Shown: positions 45,554 through 54,033, counted from the first letter of the stretch. The stretch: 64,000 nt of DNA from Lachnoclostridium sp. An131 (GCF_002160825.1 NZ_NFLI01000009.1:62001-126000), one strand, 5' to 3'. Notes: generated by a model from the letters alone, not told the origin. Numbers and translations are program-made.

Positions 45554-45730
45554 CAGCCCGTCCTACGTTTATAAAGAATCTTGCATTTTATGCATGATTG
45601 GTGTATGATAAGAGCAATTATGATACCTGAATCTGGCAGAAAATCAGCTTTTTCTGCCAGATGCGGATACATCGGGAGAAGAACACTGGATTCACATGCC
45701 TGCCGTCGGCAGGCGGGAAAGGAGTGTAGG

Positions 45731-46216
45731 ATGGGGAAAGGACATGTTACCATATTCTGTGGGGGCGGGAAAGGAAAGACTTCTGCAGCTTTGGGGCAGG
45801 GAATCTTTGGAGCCAGCGCCGGGAAGTCTGTCATCATCATTCAGTTCCTGAAGGGAAAGATGGGAGAAAGGATTGATTTCATCAAAAGGCTGGAGCCTGA
45901 GATCAAGGTATTCTGCTTTGAGAAATCAGAAAAGGATTACCAGTCTCTTTCGCCGGAGGAGCAGCAGGAAGAGGTCATGAATATAAAAAATGGCCTGAAT
46001 TTTGCCAGAAAGGTGCTGAGCACGGACGGCTGCGATATCCTGATTCTGGATGAGGTTCTGGGACTTGTGGATAAGGGGATCATCACGCTGGACGAGCTGA
46101 AGGCGCTGATAGAGACAGGCGACGGAGACACAGAGCTGGTGCTGACAGGAATTCAGATGTTTGATGAGCTGTATCCCTATGCGGATGATGTGTTCCGTAT
46201 CAATACGCTGAAATAG
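45731..46216 (+). CDS. CobO/CobA-like corrinoid adenosyltransferase family protein
   Basis: A 161-residue P-loop protein of the BtuR/CobO/CobP family. FCGGGKGKTSAALGQ is the unusual P-loop (Lys14-Thr17), VIIIQFLKG follows, and ILILDEVLGLVDKG matches the Walker B region where the family has LDE. Family members adenosylate cob(I)alamin or its precursors. No other cobalamin gene is near, so a salvage role or another corrinoid substrate is possible. ATG 45731 is set by an AAAGGAG site; the frame is open to 45581. Confidence 0.85.
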   Translation: MGKGHVTIFCGGGKGKTSAALGQGIFGASAGKSVIIIQFLKGKMGERIDFIKRLEPEIKVFCFEKSEKDYQSLSPEEQQEEVMNIKNGLNFARKVLSTDGCDILILDEVLGLVDKGIITLDELKALIETGDGDTELVLTGIQMFDELYPYADDVFRINTLK

Positions 46217-46225
46217 CGCCCCGGG

Positions 46226-46254
46226 TTGACAAGGGCGCACAGCTGTGTTATTCT
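46226..46254 (+). promoter_or_regulatory. dapA operon promoter with overlapping palindrome
   Basis: Consensus TTGACA, 17-base spacer and TATTCT with an extended TGT ahead of the -10. A palindrome, CTGTGTT-N6-AACACAG at 46243-46262, straddles the -10 and the start site. Confidence 0.82.
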
Positions 46255-46280
46255 GAACACAGCAGTTGATAATTGAATAA

Positions 46281-46458
46281 GAGGCGAGATAGAGGTTGCG
46301 TTTTCCAGGAGTACCTTTTCGGATATGGCAGGCATAGAAGAAGGAAAGGGAAAGGGGGCGACGCCGAAAGAGGTCGTTTCCTGCGGGCGGTTTCTTGGGC
46401 ATGCCGTGAAGAATGGTATGACTGTCATCAGTTTCTGATGGGGCGCTATCCAGAGAAT
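46281..46458 (+). promoter_or_regulatory. lysine riboswitch (L box)
   Basis: The conserved core of the lysine riboswitch can be read in order: GAGATAGAGGTTGCG, CAGGAGTA, AAAGGGGGCGACGCCGAAA, GGGCATGCCGTGAAGAATGG, GACTGTCA and GGGCGCTATCC. Spacing matches the known five-helix fold. A terminator follows and then dapA and dapB of lysine synthesis, so it should shut off transcription when lysine is plentiful. Confidence 0.93.
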
Positions 46459-46484
46459 ACATGCATAAAGGATTCGATTCTTTT

Positions 46485-46517
46485 GGGGCGTACTTCAGAA
46501 AGTACGCCTCATTTTTT
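46485..46517 (+). terminator. lysine riboswitch terminator
   Basis: GGCGTACTT pairs with AAGTACGCC (9 bp, extendable to 11) around a 4-base loop, then T6. This is the expression platform of the L box. Confidence 0.9.
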
Positions 46518-46523
46518 GCGCGC

Positions 46524-46659
46524 AGGCAATGAGCCATGCGAAAGATTTTGGTCAGGACATCCGTGGGAGCTTGCTCACAAAGGATGGACAGAACAAAATC
46601 TTTCATAGGGCGAAGCCCGCGAGCCGGATTTTTTAAAATCCGGCTGGGCAGGGCTCATT
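46524..46659 (+). repeat. cloverleaf-like structured repeat before dapA
   Basis: AATGAGCC (46528-46535) pairs with GGCTCATT (46652-46659) and encloses three hairpins: a long two-step one (46540-46604, arms GAAAGATTTTG and CAAAATCTTTC with an inner CATCCGTGGG stem), a small one (GGGCGAAGCCC, 46608-46618) and a third (46622-46645, AGCCGGATTTT arms). Its first 27 bases recur nearby at 46693-46719 with two changes, suggesting a repeat element. Confidence 0.6.
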
Positions 46660-46683
46660 ACTGAAAAAGGGGAAGAGAGGGCC

Positions 46684-46761
46684 CCTGGGGGGAGGCAATA
46701 AGCCATGCGAAAGCTTTTGCGCCGGGCCCATTTCAAGAGAAGGCCTCCTGGGGGGAGGCAA
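46684..46761 (+). repeat. partial repeat copies and G-rich direct repeats
   Basis: Bases 46693-46719 copy the start of the upstream element (25 of 27 identical). CCTGGGGGGAGGCAA occurs twice, at 46684-46698 and 46747-46761. No gene is seen in this stretch between the terminator and dapA. Confidence 0.65.
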
Positions 46762-46801
46762 AGAAAATCATTACCCGGGACGGGATGAAGGAGGAAGAGA
46801 C

Positions 46802-47692
46802 ATGTCTATTTTTAAAGGAGCAGCAGTAGCGATTATTACGCCGATGCAGGAAAACAGAGAAATCAACTATCCGAAGCTGGCACAGATTCTGGATGATCAG
46901 ATAGCGAATCATACAGATGCGATCGTGATCTGCGGAACGACGGGAGAGTCATCCACGCTGACCCATGAGGAGCATCTGGAGGCTATCCGCTTTACAGTGG
47001 AGCATGTGGCAGGAAGAGTGCCGGTCATTGCAGGCACAGGCTCGAACTGCACGGAGACAGCCATTTATCTTTCTACAGAAGCAGAAAGGTATGGAGCGGA
47101 CGCTCTGCTGGTGGTGACTCCTTATTATAATAAGGCGACGCAGAAGGGACTGATCGCCCATTATACCGCCATTGCGGAGGCGGTAAGCCTGCCGATTATC
47201 ATGTACAATGTTCCTTCCCGGACGGGCTGCAATATTCAGCCGGAGACAGCGGCCTATCTGGCGAAGAATGTAAAGAATATCGTGGGAATCAAGGAGGCCA
47301 GCGGAAATATCTCCCAGATAGCGAAGCTGATGGAGCTGGCCGGAGATCAGATTGAGCTTTATTCCGGAAATGACGATCAGGTGGTTCCGATCCTGTCACT
47401 GGGCGGACTCGGCGTGATTTCCGTGCTGTCCAATGTGGCTCCGCAGCAGACCCATGATATGGTTATGAGGTTCCTGGAGGGTGACGTGGCGGGCAGCCGC
47501 GAGATCCAGCTGAAGGCGCTGCCGCTGATTGACGCGCTGTTCTGCGAGGTGAATCCGATTCCGGTCAAGGCGGCTATGAATATGATGGGCTGGGAGGCCG
47601 GTCCTTTGCGGATGCCGCTTACGGAGATGGAGCCGGAGCATAAGGAAAGACTGAAGAAGGCAATGATTGATTTTGGAATCGAGGTTAAATAA
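46802..47692 (+). CDS. dapA: 4-hydroxy-tetrahydrodipicolinate synthase
   Basis: DapA condenses pyruvate with aspartate semialdehyde, the first committed lysine/diaminopimelate step. The 296-residue TIM-barrel has ICGTTGESSTLTHEE (substrate loop), MYNVPSRTG with the catalytic tyrosine, and VGIKEASG with the Schiff-base lysine. AAGGAGG precedes the ATG. It is directly followed by dapB and controlled by the upstream lysine riboswitch. Confidence 0.97.
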   Translation: MSIFKGAAVAIITPMQENREINYPKLAQILDDQIANHTDAIVICGTTGESSTLTHEEHLEAIRFTVEHVAGRVPVIAGTGSNCTETAIYLSTEAERYGADALLVVTPYYNKATQKGLIAHYTAIAEAVSLPIIMYNVPSRTGCNIQPETAAYLAKNVKNIVGIKEASGNISQIAKLMELAGDQIELYSGNDDQVVPILSLGGLGVISVLSNVAPQQTHDMVMRFLEGDVAGSREIQLKALPLIDALFCEVNPIPVKAAMNMMGWEAGPLRMPLTEMEPEHKERLKKAMIDFGIEVK

Positions 47693-48448
47693 ATGACGGA
47701 TATTTTACTTCACGGCTGCAACGGCCGTATGGGACAGATGATAGCGGGACTTCTGAAGGAGGATTCCGAGGCGAGAATTGTGGCGGGAGTCGACGCGTAC
47801 ACAGGCATTGAGAATCCGTTCCCGGTTTTTTCGAGGATAAGCGACTGTGATGTGAAGGCAGATGTGGTGATCGATTTTTCAAATGCAGGAGCGGCAGACG
47901 CGCTTCTTGACTGGTGCGTGAGTACAAAGACTCCGGTCGTGCTCTGCACGACCGGGCTTTCCCCGGAACAGCTTGAGAGAGTGGAGGAAGCGGCAAAGGA
48001 GACGGCGGTGCTGAAATCTGCCAATATGTCCGTCGGCATCAATCTTCTGCTGAAGCTTTTGAAGGAAGCGGCTCCGACGCTGGCAGCGGCAGGCTTTGAC
48101 ATTGAGATTGTGGAAAAGCACCACAATCAGAAGCTGGACGCGCCCAGCGGAACAGCTCTTGCGCTGGCCGATGCCATCAATGAGGCTTCAGACGGCGTTT
48201 ATACCTATGTGTATGATAGAAGCCAGGTCCGCCAGAAGCGGGGCAGCCGTGAGCTTGGGATCTCTGCAGTCCGCGGCGGCACAATTGTGGGTGATCATGA
48301 TGTGATCTTTGCGGGAACTGACGAAGTCATTACCTTTGAACACAGAGCCTATTCAAGGGCCGTGTTTGGAAAGGGCGCGATTCAGGCGGCAAAATTTCTG
48401 GCGGGAAAGCCTGCAGGCCGTTACGATATGAGTGATGTGATCGGATAG
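47693..48448 (+). CDS. dapB: 4-hydroxy-tetrahydrodipicolinate reductase
   Basis: DapB reduces the DapA product with NAD(P)H toward diaminopimelate. The 251-residue protein starts ILLHGCNGRMGQMI (Rossmann loop), has VIDFSNAGA, CTTGLSPEQ, ANMSVGINLL and EKHHNQKLDAPSGTAL, the catalytic His/Lys motif. Its ATG follows the dapA stop at once, with a weak site, so it is coupled to dapA. A terminator lies about 120 bases on. Confidence 0.97.
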   Translation: MTDILLHGCNGRMGQMIAGLLKEDSEARIVAGVDAYTGIENPFPVFSRISDCDVKADVVIDFSNAGAADALLDWCVSTKTPVVLCTTGLSPEQLERVEEAAKETAVLKSANMSVGINLLLKLLKEAAPTLAAAGFDIEIVEKHHNQKLDAPSGTALALADAINEASDGVYTYVYDRSQVRQKRGSRELGISAVRGGTIVGDHDVIFAGTDEVITFEHRAYSRAVFGKGAIQAAKFLAGKPAGRYDMSDVIG

Positions 48449-48570
48449 AGGGACGGATCCCGTACCAGAGGCACCGGGGCGAACAGACGCATGCCGGGAC
48501 CGGAAGGATGGAAGGCCAGACACAAAACTTTCACAAAAAAATCACAGGATGATTTCAAAATGAACACAAA

Positions 48571-48620
48571 AGAGGAATATTCTTAGATAGATTACGTGGT
48601 CTGTCTGGAATATTCCTTTT
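48571..48620 (+). terminator. dapA-dapB terminator
   Basis: AGGAATATTC (48573-48582) pairs with GAATATTCCT (48608-48617), with a small inner stem in the loop, followed by TTTTATTTTG. Confidence 0.75.
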
Positions 48621-48679
48621 ATTTTGCGCACAGAAACCATTTTGAAAGTACAGCAGACTGACAGAAGGAGGAAAAGAAT

Positions 48680-49582
48680 GTGATAGAGGTCAAGGGCCTG
48701 ACAAAGCGTTACGGTAAAAATGTGGCTGTAGATCATTTGAATTTCCGTGTGAAGGAGGGGCAGATCTATGGCTTTCTCGGACCTAACGGAGCCGGGAAAA
48801 CCACTACGATGAATATGCTGACAGGATATCTGGCGGCGTCAGAAGGGAAGATTCTGATTGATGGGCATGATATTTCGGAGGAACCCATGGAAGCCAGGCG
48901 CTGTATCGGCTATCTGCCTGAGATGCCGCCGCTGTATCTGAACATGACGCCTCTGGAATATCTGGAGTTTGCGGCGGAGCTGAAGAGGCTTCCGAAGGAA
49001 CAGCAGGATGAGGCTGTCAGGAAGGTGATGGAACAGACGCAGATTTGGGATATGCAGGATCGCCTGATCCGTAATCTTTCAAAGGGCTACCGGCAGAGAG
49101 TGGGGCTGGCGCAGGCGCTGCTCGGCGATCCCAAGGTGCTGATTCTGGATGAGCCTATGGTAGGCCTCGATCCCAAGCAGATTATAGAGATCCGTGAACT
49201 GATTCGTTCTCTTGGAAAAAAGCATACGGTGATTTTGAGCTCCCATATTCTTTCGGAAATCACCAGCATCTGCGATCATGTTATGATTATTTCCCATGGA
49301 AAGCTGGTGGCCAGTGACACGCCGGAGAAGCTCGGGCAGTATATGAAGAGCTCAGATGTCATGGAGCTCCGGATCCGGGGAAGCGCCGAGGCATGTGAAA
49401 AGGCAAAACGGCTTCTGGAAAAAGCAATCAAGGGCCTGGAGATACAGACGACGACGGCTTCTCTGGAGGAAGTGTTCCTGGAACTGACTTCGGAAGGCTA
49501 TGGAGAGTCTGATGGAGAAAAAGCAGAAGGGGAAGAGCCAGAAGTGGAAGAACCGGAAGCAGATAAAAAGGAGGAAAAATAG
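48680..49582 (+). CDS. ABC transporter ATP-binding protein (GldA-like)
   Basis: A 300-residue ATPase subunit. GPNGAGKTTTMNML is Walker A, NLSKGYRQRVGLAQAL the signature, VLILDEPMVGLDPKQ Walker B, and LSSHILSEI the switch histidine. The C-terminal tail is acidic (repeats of Glu-Pro). It precedes an ABC-2 permease/GldG fusion and a DUF4340 gene, a set shaped like the GldAFG system found with gliding motility in Bacteroidetes but widespread in non-gliders. The start is GTG with AAGGAGG; an overlapping ATG two bases earlier is out of frame. Confidence 0.92.
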   Translation: MIEVKGLTKRYGKNVAVDHLNFRVKEGQIYGFLGPNGAGKTTTMNMLTGYLAASEGKILIDGHDISEEPMEARRCIGYLPEMPPLYLNMTPLEYLEFAAELKRLPKEQQDEAVRKVMEQTQIWDMQDRLIRNLSKGYRQRVGLAQALLGDPKVLILDEPMVGLDPKQIIEIRELIRSLGKKHTVILSSHILSEITSICDHVMIISHGKLVASDTPEKLGQYMKSSDVMELRIRGSAEACEKAKRLLEKAIKGLEIQTTTASLEEVFLELTSEGYGESDGEKAEGEEPEVEEPEADKKEEK

Positions 49583-51682
49583 ATGCGGGCAATATACAAA
49601 AAGGAGCTGCGGACATATCTGACGTCTATGACAGGCTATATTTTCATGGCGGTTCTCCTGGCTGTGGCAAGCCTGTATTATGCGGCGAACTGCCTGATCG
49701 GCGGATACCCGGTTTTCGGCGTAGTGCTGTCCTCTGTGTATTTTGTTTTACTGATTATAGTGCCGGTGCTTACCATGCGGAGCCTGGCTGAGGAAAAGAG
49801 GCAGAAGACAGATCAGCTTCTCCTGACGGCGCCGGTTTCTATCTGGAAGATCGTTGCGGGAAAATATCTTGCCATGCTGACGGTATTTCTGATTCCGATG
49901 CTCATCTTGTGTCTGTATCCCCTGATTCTGCTGCAGTTTGGAAGCGTTTCTCTTCCTATGGCTTATTCGGCGGTTGCGGGATATACGCTGTTTGGGTCCG
50001 CCTGCCTGGCAGTTGGAATGCTGGTGTCTGCTTTGACGGAAAGCCAGGTGATTGCGGCAGTGCTGACCTTCGGAGCGCTGTTTTTCCTGAATATGTCAAC
50101 CGGAATCGCGGATCTGCTTGGAGCAGAGGGTATTTTTTTATCCATTCTGTCAGCCATCTGTATTTATGAGCCTTTTGTAAATTTCGTGCAGGGCATTTTT
50201 GACATGACAGGTGTTATCTATTATGTCACTGTGATTGTACTGTGCCTTTTTCTCACAGCTCAGCTTTTATATAAAAAGCACGGAACCTACCGGGCCAGCA
50301 TGTCAGTTTTTGCCTGCGCAGCGGCTGTTCTGCTCAATCTGATAGTGGCCAGCCTTCCGTCCCAGTATCTGAAGTATGACGTCAGCGAGCAGCAGATTTT
50401 TACCACAGGAGAACAGACGGCAGAAGTGCTGGAGAACCTGGATGAGGATATTACGCTTTATCTGATTGCCCAGCAGGGTAGTGAGGACGCCACGCTTCTG
50501 GAGCTTCTGGAACGGTATGAGGGGCTTTCTGAGCATATCACGGTAGAGACCCGCGATCCGGTGCTGTATCCGAATTTTGTCTCCCAGTACACAGATGAAA
50601 GCTTGTCGGAAAACAGTATTCTGGTTGTAGGACAGGAGCGCTCCAGAGCCATCGATTATTATGATATTTATCAATACTCTATGGACTATTCTACGTATAG
50701 CAGCAGTCTTGATTCTTTTGACGGGGAAGGACAGATTACCAGCGCTATCGATTATGTGACTGCGGAGGAGATTCCGGTGCTTTATACGCTGGAAGGACAT
50801 GACGAGGCTTCTTTGAGCTCCTCGGTTACATCCTCGATCGAAAAGGAGAATATAGAGATAGAGTCCCTGAATCTGCTTACCAATGAGACGGTGCCGGATG
50901 ACGCCGCCGTGCTGCTGATATACGGCCCGCTGTCTGACGTCTCGGAAGAGGAAAAAAATAAAATTCTGGACTATATGAATCAGGGCGGACAGGTCGTTTA
51001 TCTGCGGGGCTATACAGATCAGGAGACGCCGAATCTGGACTCGATTCTGGAGGAGTATGGAATTGCCACAGTGGAAGGCATCGTGCTGGAGGGCAGCAGC
51101 GATCATCATCTGGCGGGCTATCCTTATTATCTTCTTCCAAATATTAATTATTCAGATTATACCTCAGATGCAGCCTCCCGTTATGTGCTCTTGGCATTTG
51201 CAGAAGGGCTTACGGAAGCAGGAGGGGAGGAAGACGAAGAGTCTGAAGACGGGCTTACCTACGAAAGCCTTTTGACGACTTCCTCAGAGGCCTATTCAAA
51301 GGTAAACCTGGAGTCGGAAAATCTGGAGATGGAGGATGGAGACATCGCCGGTCCTTTTGATTTGGGGGCAGCCTCGACAAAGACGGTCAATGAAGAGGAA
51401 GGGACAGAGGCAAAGCTGGTTGTGTTTGCTTCGGAGACGCTTCTGGATGAGCAGGTAGACGCCATGGTATCTGGCGGAAACAGCACGCTGTTTATGAATG
51501 TGCTGAGCCAGCTTGTAGATCATGAAAGCACCGTATCGATTGAAGCAAAAAGCATGGCAGTCTCTTATCTGACTGTAACAGCAGGCTCGGCAATTTTCTG
51601 GGGAATCCTTACAGTTATAGTCATTCCCCTGTTCCTGCTGTGCCTGGGAGGCGTAATCTGGTACCAGAGGAGGAAACGGTGA
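49583..51682 (+). CDS. ABC-2 permease fused to GldG-like extracellular domain
   Basis: A 699-residue fusion. The first 240 or so residues form a six-helix ABC-2 permease (GldF-like; MRSLAEEKRQKTDQLLLTAP is the usual cytoplasmic loop). A membrane helix then leads into a large outer domain of the GldG/ABC-transporter-auxiliary type (QQIFTTGEQTAEVLENL, DYVTAEEIPVLYTLEGHDE), and a last helix anchors the C-terminus. In Bacteroidetes GldF and GldG are separate. AAGGAGG precedes the ATG. The stop overlaps the next start (ATGA). Confidence 0.86.
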   Translation: MRAIYKKELRTYLTSMTGYIFMAVLLAVASLYYAANCLIGGYPVFGVVLSSVYFVLLIIVPVLTMRSLAEEKRQKTDQLLLTAPVSIWKIVAGKYLAMLTVFLIPMLILCLYPLILLQFGSVSLPMAYSAVAGYTLFGSACLAVGMLVSALTESQVIAAVLTFGALFFLNMSTGIADLLGAEGIFLSILSAICIYEPFVNFVQGIFDMTGVIYYVTVIVLCLFLTAQLLYKKHGTYRASMSVFACAAAVLLNLIVASLPSQYLKYDVSEQQIFTTGEQTAEVLENLDEDITLYLIAQQGSEDATLLELLERYEGLSEHITVETRDPVLYPNFVSQYTDESLSENSILVVGQERSRAIDYYDIYQYSMDYSTYSSSLDSFDGEGQITSAIDYVTAEEIPVLYTLEGHDEASLSSSVTSSIEKENIEIESLNLLTNETVPDDAAVLLIYGPLSDVSEEEKNKILDYMNQGGQVVYLRGYTDQETPNLDSILEEYGIATVEGIVLEGSSDHHLAGYPYYLLPNINYSDYTSDAASRYVLLAFAEGLTEAGGEEDEESEDGLTYESLLTTSSEAYSKVNLESENLEMEDGDIAGPFDLGAASTKTVNEEEGTEAKLVVFASETLLDEQVDAMVSGGNSTLFMNVLSQLVDHESTVSIEAKSMAVSYLTVTAGSAIFWGILTVIVIPLFLLCLGGVIWYQRRKR

Positions 51683-52230
51683 TGACAAAAAAGAAGAAAC
51701 GAATCCGTATGGCTGCAGCAGTGCTGATTCTGGCTGTACTGGCAGTGATTTACATTCTGGTGCTCCGGGCGGATTTTAATGGGGAAGAAACAGCAGAAGA
51801 AATAGAAGAAATCACAGTGCTGACGATAGAGCGGGAGGATATTGCTGAAGCAAAGATAGACAATTCTTACGGCACGCTGAGCTTTTCCTATGACGGAGAA
51901 GCCTGGACCTGTACGGACAATACGGAATTCAGCCTGAACCAGGATTCTGTAAGCGCTCTTTTTAACCGGCTCAATTCCCTCACCGCTGTCCGGGATCTGG
52001 GCGAGATGGAGGAAGAGGATCTGGACGCATATGGCCTGGCGGATCCAGCCATCACGATCTCAATTACGCTCCAGGACGGTCAGGAAATCTCTGTTTATCT
52101 TGGAAACGAAGCTTCGGATGGAAATCTGTACTACAGGACTTCGGAGAGCGCTCATGTCTATACGGGCGACAGCTATCTTGCGACAGCCTTTGACTGTGAG
52201 CTGTCTGATCTGGAGGCAGAGGAAGAATAG
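51682..52230 (+). CDS. DUF4340 domain protein
   Basis: A 182-residue protein: a basic N-terminus, one membrane helix (about 10-28) and an outer DUF4340 domain with a repeated beta pattern (SFSYDGEAWTC, LNSLTAVRDLGEMEEEDLDA, YGLADPAITISITLQDG). DUF4340 proteins accompany GldG-type transporters. It is shorter than most family members, which usually carry more than one repeat. ATG at 51682, overlapping the previous stop, follows AGAGGAGGAAA; the frame is open to 51640. Confidence 0.85.
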   Translation: MTKKKKRIRMAAAVLILAVLAVIYILVLRADFNGEETAEEIEEITVLTIEREDIAEAKIDNSYGTLSFSYDGEAWTCTDNTEFSLNQDSVSALFNRLNSLTAVRDLGEMEEEDLDAYGLADPAITISITLQDGQEISVYLGNEASDGNLYYRTSESAHVYTGDSYLATAFDCELSDLEAEEE

Positions 52231-52316
52231 GGCTGGAAATTCTGCCGGATTTCGATTATACTGGGTATGGCGGCTTCGCAGAAACTCAGCATTACAGGCA
52301 GAATCGAGGAAATGAT

Positions 52317-52973
52317 ATGAAAAAGAAAGTACTTCATGGGCTTATGGCTTTGCTTTTGACGCTGACGGTTATTTCAGTGTCTGTCGTATTTACACTGGCA
52401 TTCCGGCCTTTGTATTATTTCGATATCCATGCGCTGGATATTCCGGAACGAACGGGCTATTCAGAGGAAAGGATCCGGGAGAACTATGATGTACTGATTG
52501 ATTACAATCTGTCTTTTGGAGACGAACCGCTGGAATTTCCGAGTCTTGCCATGTCGGAATCAGGGCGTATTCATTTTGAGGAGGTAAAGGACATTTTTAA
52601 CCTGTTCAAATATATGGCCATCGGAGGGGCGCTCATAAGCGCCGCCGGCATCTGGCTCATGAGCCGGCGAAGGGAATATCTGTATCTGAAGCTGGCTTCC
52701 ATCCTGTCCATTGCGCTTCCAGCGGTGATTGGACTTTTTGTGGCAGTGAACTGGGAGTGGGCTTTTGTGACCTTTCACCATATTGCGTTTGATAACGATT
52801 ACTGGATTTTCGATCCGGCGACGGATCCGGTCATTAACATTCTTCCGGATACGTTCTTTATGCACTGCGCATTGATGATTCTTGGATGTGTGGTACTGGG
52901 AAGCGTGGCATGTGCGCTGGTGTACCGGAGAGCGAAACGGAGGATGCGGGAAAAGCGCCTGAAGGAGGCATAG
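52317..52973 (+). CDS. TIGR01906/DUF1461 family membrane protein
   Basis: A 218-residue protein with four membrane helices (about 8-28, 100-118, 126-146 and 180-205). FDIHALDIPERTGYSEERI and FHHIAFDNDYWIFDPATDP with ILPDTFF are the conserved outer-loop motifs of this family, found in many Firmicutes. The function is unknown. The ATG follows a GAGGAAATG context. A hairpin terminator lies past the stop. Confidence 0.88.
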   Translation: MKKKVLHGLMALLLTLTVISVSVVFTLAFRPLYYFDIHALDIPERTGYSEERIRENYDVLIDYNLSFGDEPLEFPSLAMSESGRIHFEEVKDIFNLFKYMAIGGALISAAGIWLMSRRREYLYLKLASILSIALPAVIGLFVAVNWEWAFVTFHHIAFDNDYWIFDPATDPVINILPDTFFMHCALMILGCVVLGSVACALVYRRAKRRMREKRLKEA

Positions 52974-53014
52974 GGACAGGAAAAACGTCAGGCATGAAAC
53001 ATGCGTTTGAACCG

Positions 53015-53043
53015 GGAAGAGAAGCTAATGCTTCTCTTCCTCT
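53015..53043 (+). terminator. terminator of the TIGR01906 gene, overlapping the convergent gene end
   Basis: GGAAGAGAAGC pairs perfectly with GCTTCTCTTCC around a 4-base loop, then TCTTT. The 3' arm lies inside the last codons of the DUF1622 gene on the other strand. Confidence 0.7.
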
Positions 53044-53357
53044 TTGATCTCCCAGTGAATCAGAAACGTAAGCGCTGCCCGCAGGGCGATGATCCCGGCT
53101 ACGATGCCGATTTCCTTCCAGTCACGGACTACTACAGTCCGGAGAATCTCGCTTCCCAGCTTAAATTCCAGTCCCATGGCAAGTCCTTTGGCCAGAGTGA
53201 GCTTTGTGTCGGGTGAACGTCTGATATAAAGCACAAAGCCGCGGATGCCGGAAAAGATAATGATTCCCACGCCGATAAATTCAAAAAGCAGGATAGCCGC
53301 GTCTACGATATTTTCCAGAAAGACATGAAGCAGTTCGAGTAAATCCAGGGCATTCAT
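53025..53357 (-). CDS. DUF1622 family membrane protein
   Basis: A 110-residue protein with three hydrophobic segments (about 15-42, 55-70 weak, 82-102). LAKGLAMGLEFKLGSEILRT followed by VVRDWKEIGIVAGIIALR is the family marker. Its function is unknown. The start follows GGGGGAAAT. The gene has its own promoter and converges with the TIGR01906 gene; its C-terminal Glu-rich codons form part of the other gene's terminator. Confidence 0.88.
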   Translation of the reverse strand: MNALDLLELLHVFLENIVDAAILLFEFIGVGIIIFSGIRGFVLYIRRSPDTKLTLAKGLAMGLEFKLGSEILRTVVVRDWKEIGIVAGIIALRAALTFLIHWEIKEEEKH

Positions 53358-53395
53358 CTGTATTTCCCCCTTTGGTTTTCATAAGCTATAAAAAC

Positions 53396-53424
53396 AGTAT
53401 AACCGGCAGGATGCGCCGCGTCAA
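53396..53424 (-). promoter_or_regulatory. DUF1622 gene promoter
   Basis: On the minus strand TTGACG and TATACT with a 17-base spacer. It lies back to back with the marR promoter. Confidence 0.75.
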
Positions 53425-53456
53425 AGGATGTTTATATTTTTTTTAGATTTCTTTTA

Positions 53457-53496
53457 TTGACATTCAAAGATAACCGTATTAGCATATAGGATGCTA
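53457..53496 (+). promoter_or_regulatory. marR promoter with inverted repeat at the -10
   Basis: TTGACA, 17-base spacer, TAGCAT. An inverted repeat TAGCAT-N5-ATGCTA (53480-53496) covers the -10 and start site, a likely operator for the MarR protein encoded 44 bases on. Confidence 0.65.
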
Positions 53497-53539
53497 TGTA
53501 TTTGCAATCTGACAGAAAGGGAAAGGAGGGGGAGGAGGC

Positions 53540-53965
53540 ATGCAGCGGTTAATCGGCAAACAGCTCAGAATGATCAACAACAAGTTTCGTGAAGTTGCAG
53601 ACAGAAACCTTCAGAAATACAATCTGACGGCAGCGCAGCTGGACGTATTGATTTATTTGAAATGCAGCGGCGCGCAGGAGATACATCAGCGTGAGATTGA
53701 ACGCTGGTTCCAGCTGAAAAATCCTACCGTTACAGGACTCTTGAACCGTCTGGAGGAGAAAAATTTCATCGTCCGCAGGACCAATCCCGCCGACAGACGA
53801 TACCGGGTTGTTGAATTGACGGAAAAGGGCGAGCAGATGCTGGATGCTATGTGGGAAGAGGCACGAAGCCTGGAAAACCGGATCTACAGCGGCCTGTCTG
53901 CGGAAGAGCTGGAGATGCTTTCGGGGCTGCTGGAACGTATATTGAACAGGCTGTCAGAGGCCTGA
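53540..53965 (+). CDS. MarR family transcriptional regulator
   Basis: A 141-residue winged-helix repressor. LTAAQLDVLIYLKC, IHQREIERWFQLKNPTVTGLL (recognition helix) and FIVRRTNPADRRYRVVELTEKG (wing) are the MarR pattern. It sits ahead of two ABC exporter genes, the usual order of a drug-responsive export operon, and likely represses them and itself. AAGGAGG and GGAGGAGG stand just before the ATG. The ligand is unknown. Confidence 0.93.
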   Translation: MQRLIGKQLRMINNKFREVADRNLQKYNLTAAQLDVLIYLKCSGAQEIHQREIERWFQLKNPTVTGLLNRLEEKNFIVRRTNPADRRYRVVELTEKGEQMLDAMWEEARSLENRIYSGLSAEELEMLSGLLERILNRLSEA

Positions 53966-54033
53966 GCATGGATTTGGAAGAAAGAGAGCTTGGATCCTGA
54001 AAAAGTAAGAGGAGAAAAACGAGGAGGAAATTT

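Noticed and set aside
46273-46608. 111-codon open frame between the CobO-like gene and dapA
   Set aside because: It coincides with the lysine riboswitch, its terminator and the structured repeat; the translation has no domain-like character and no ribosome site.
46524-46659. tRNA gene suggested by the cloverleaf shape
   Set aside because: It is about 130 bases, lacks T-loop and CCA-end features, and the arms do not match tRNA lengths.
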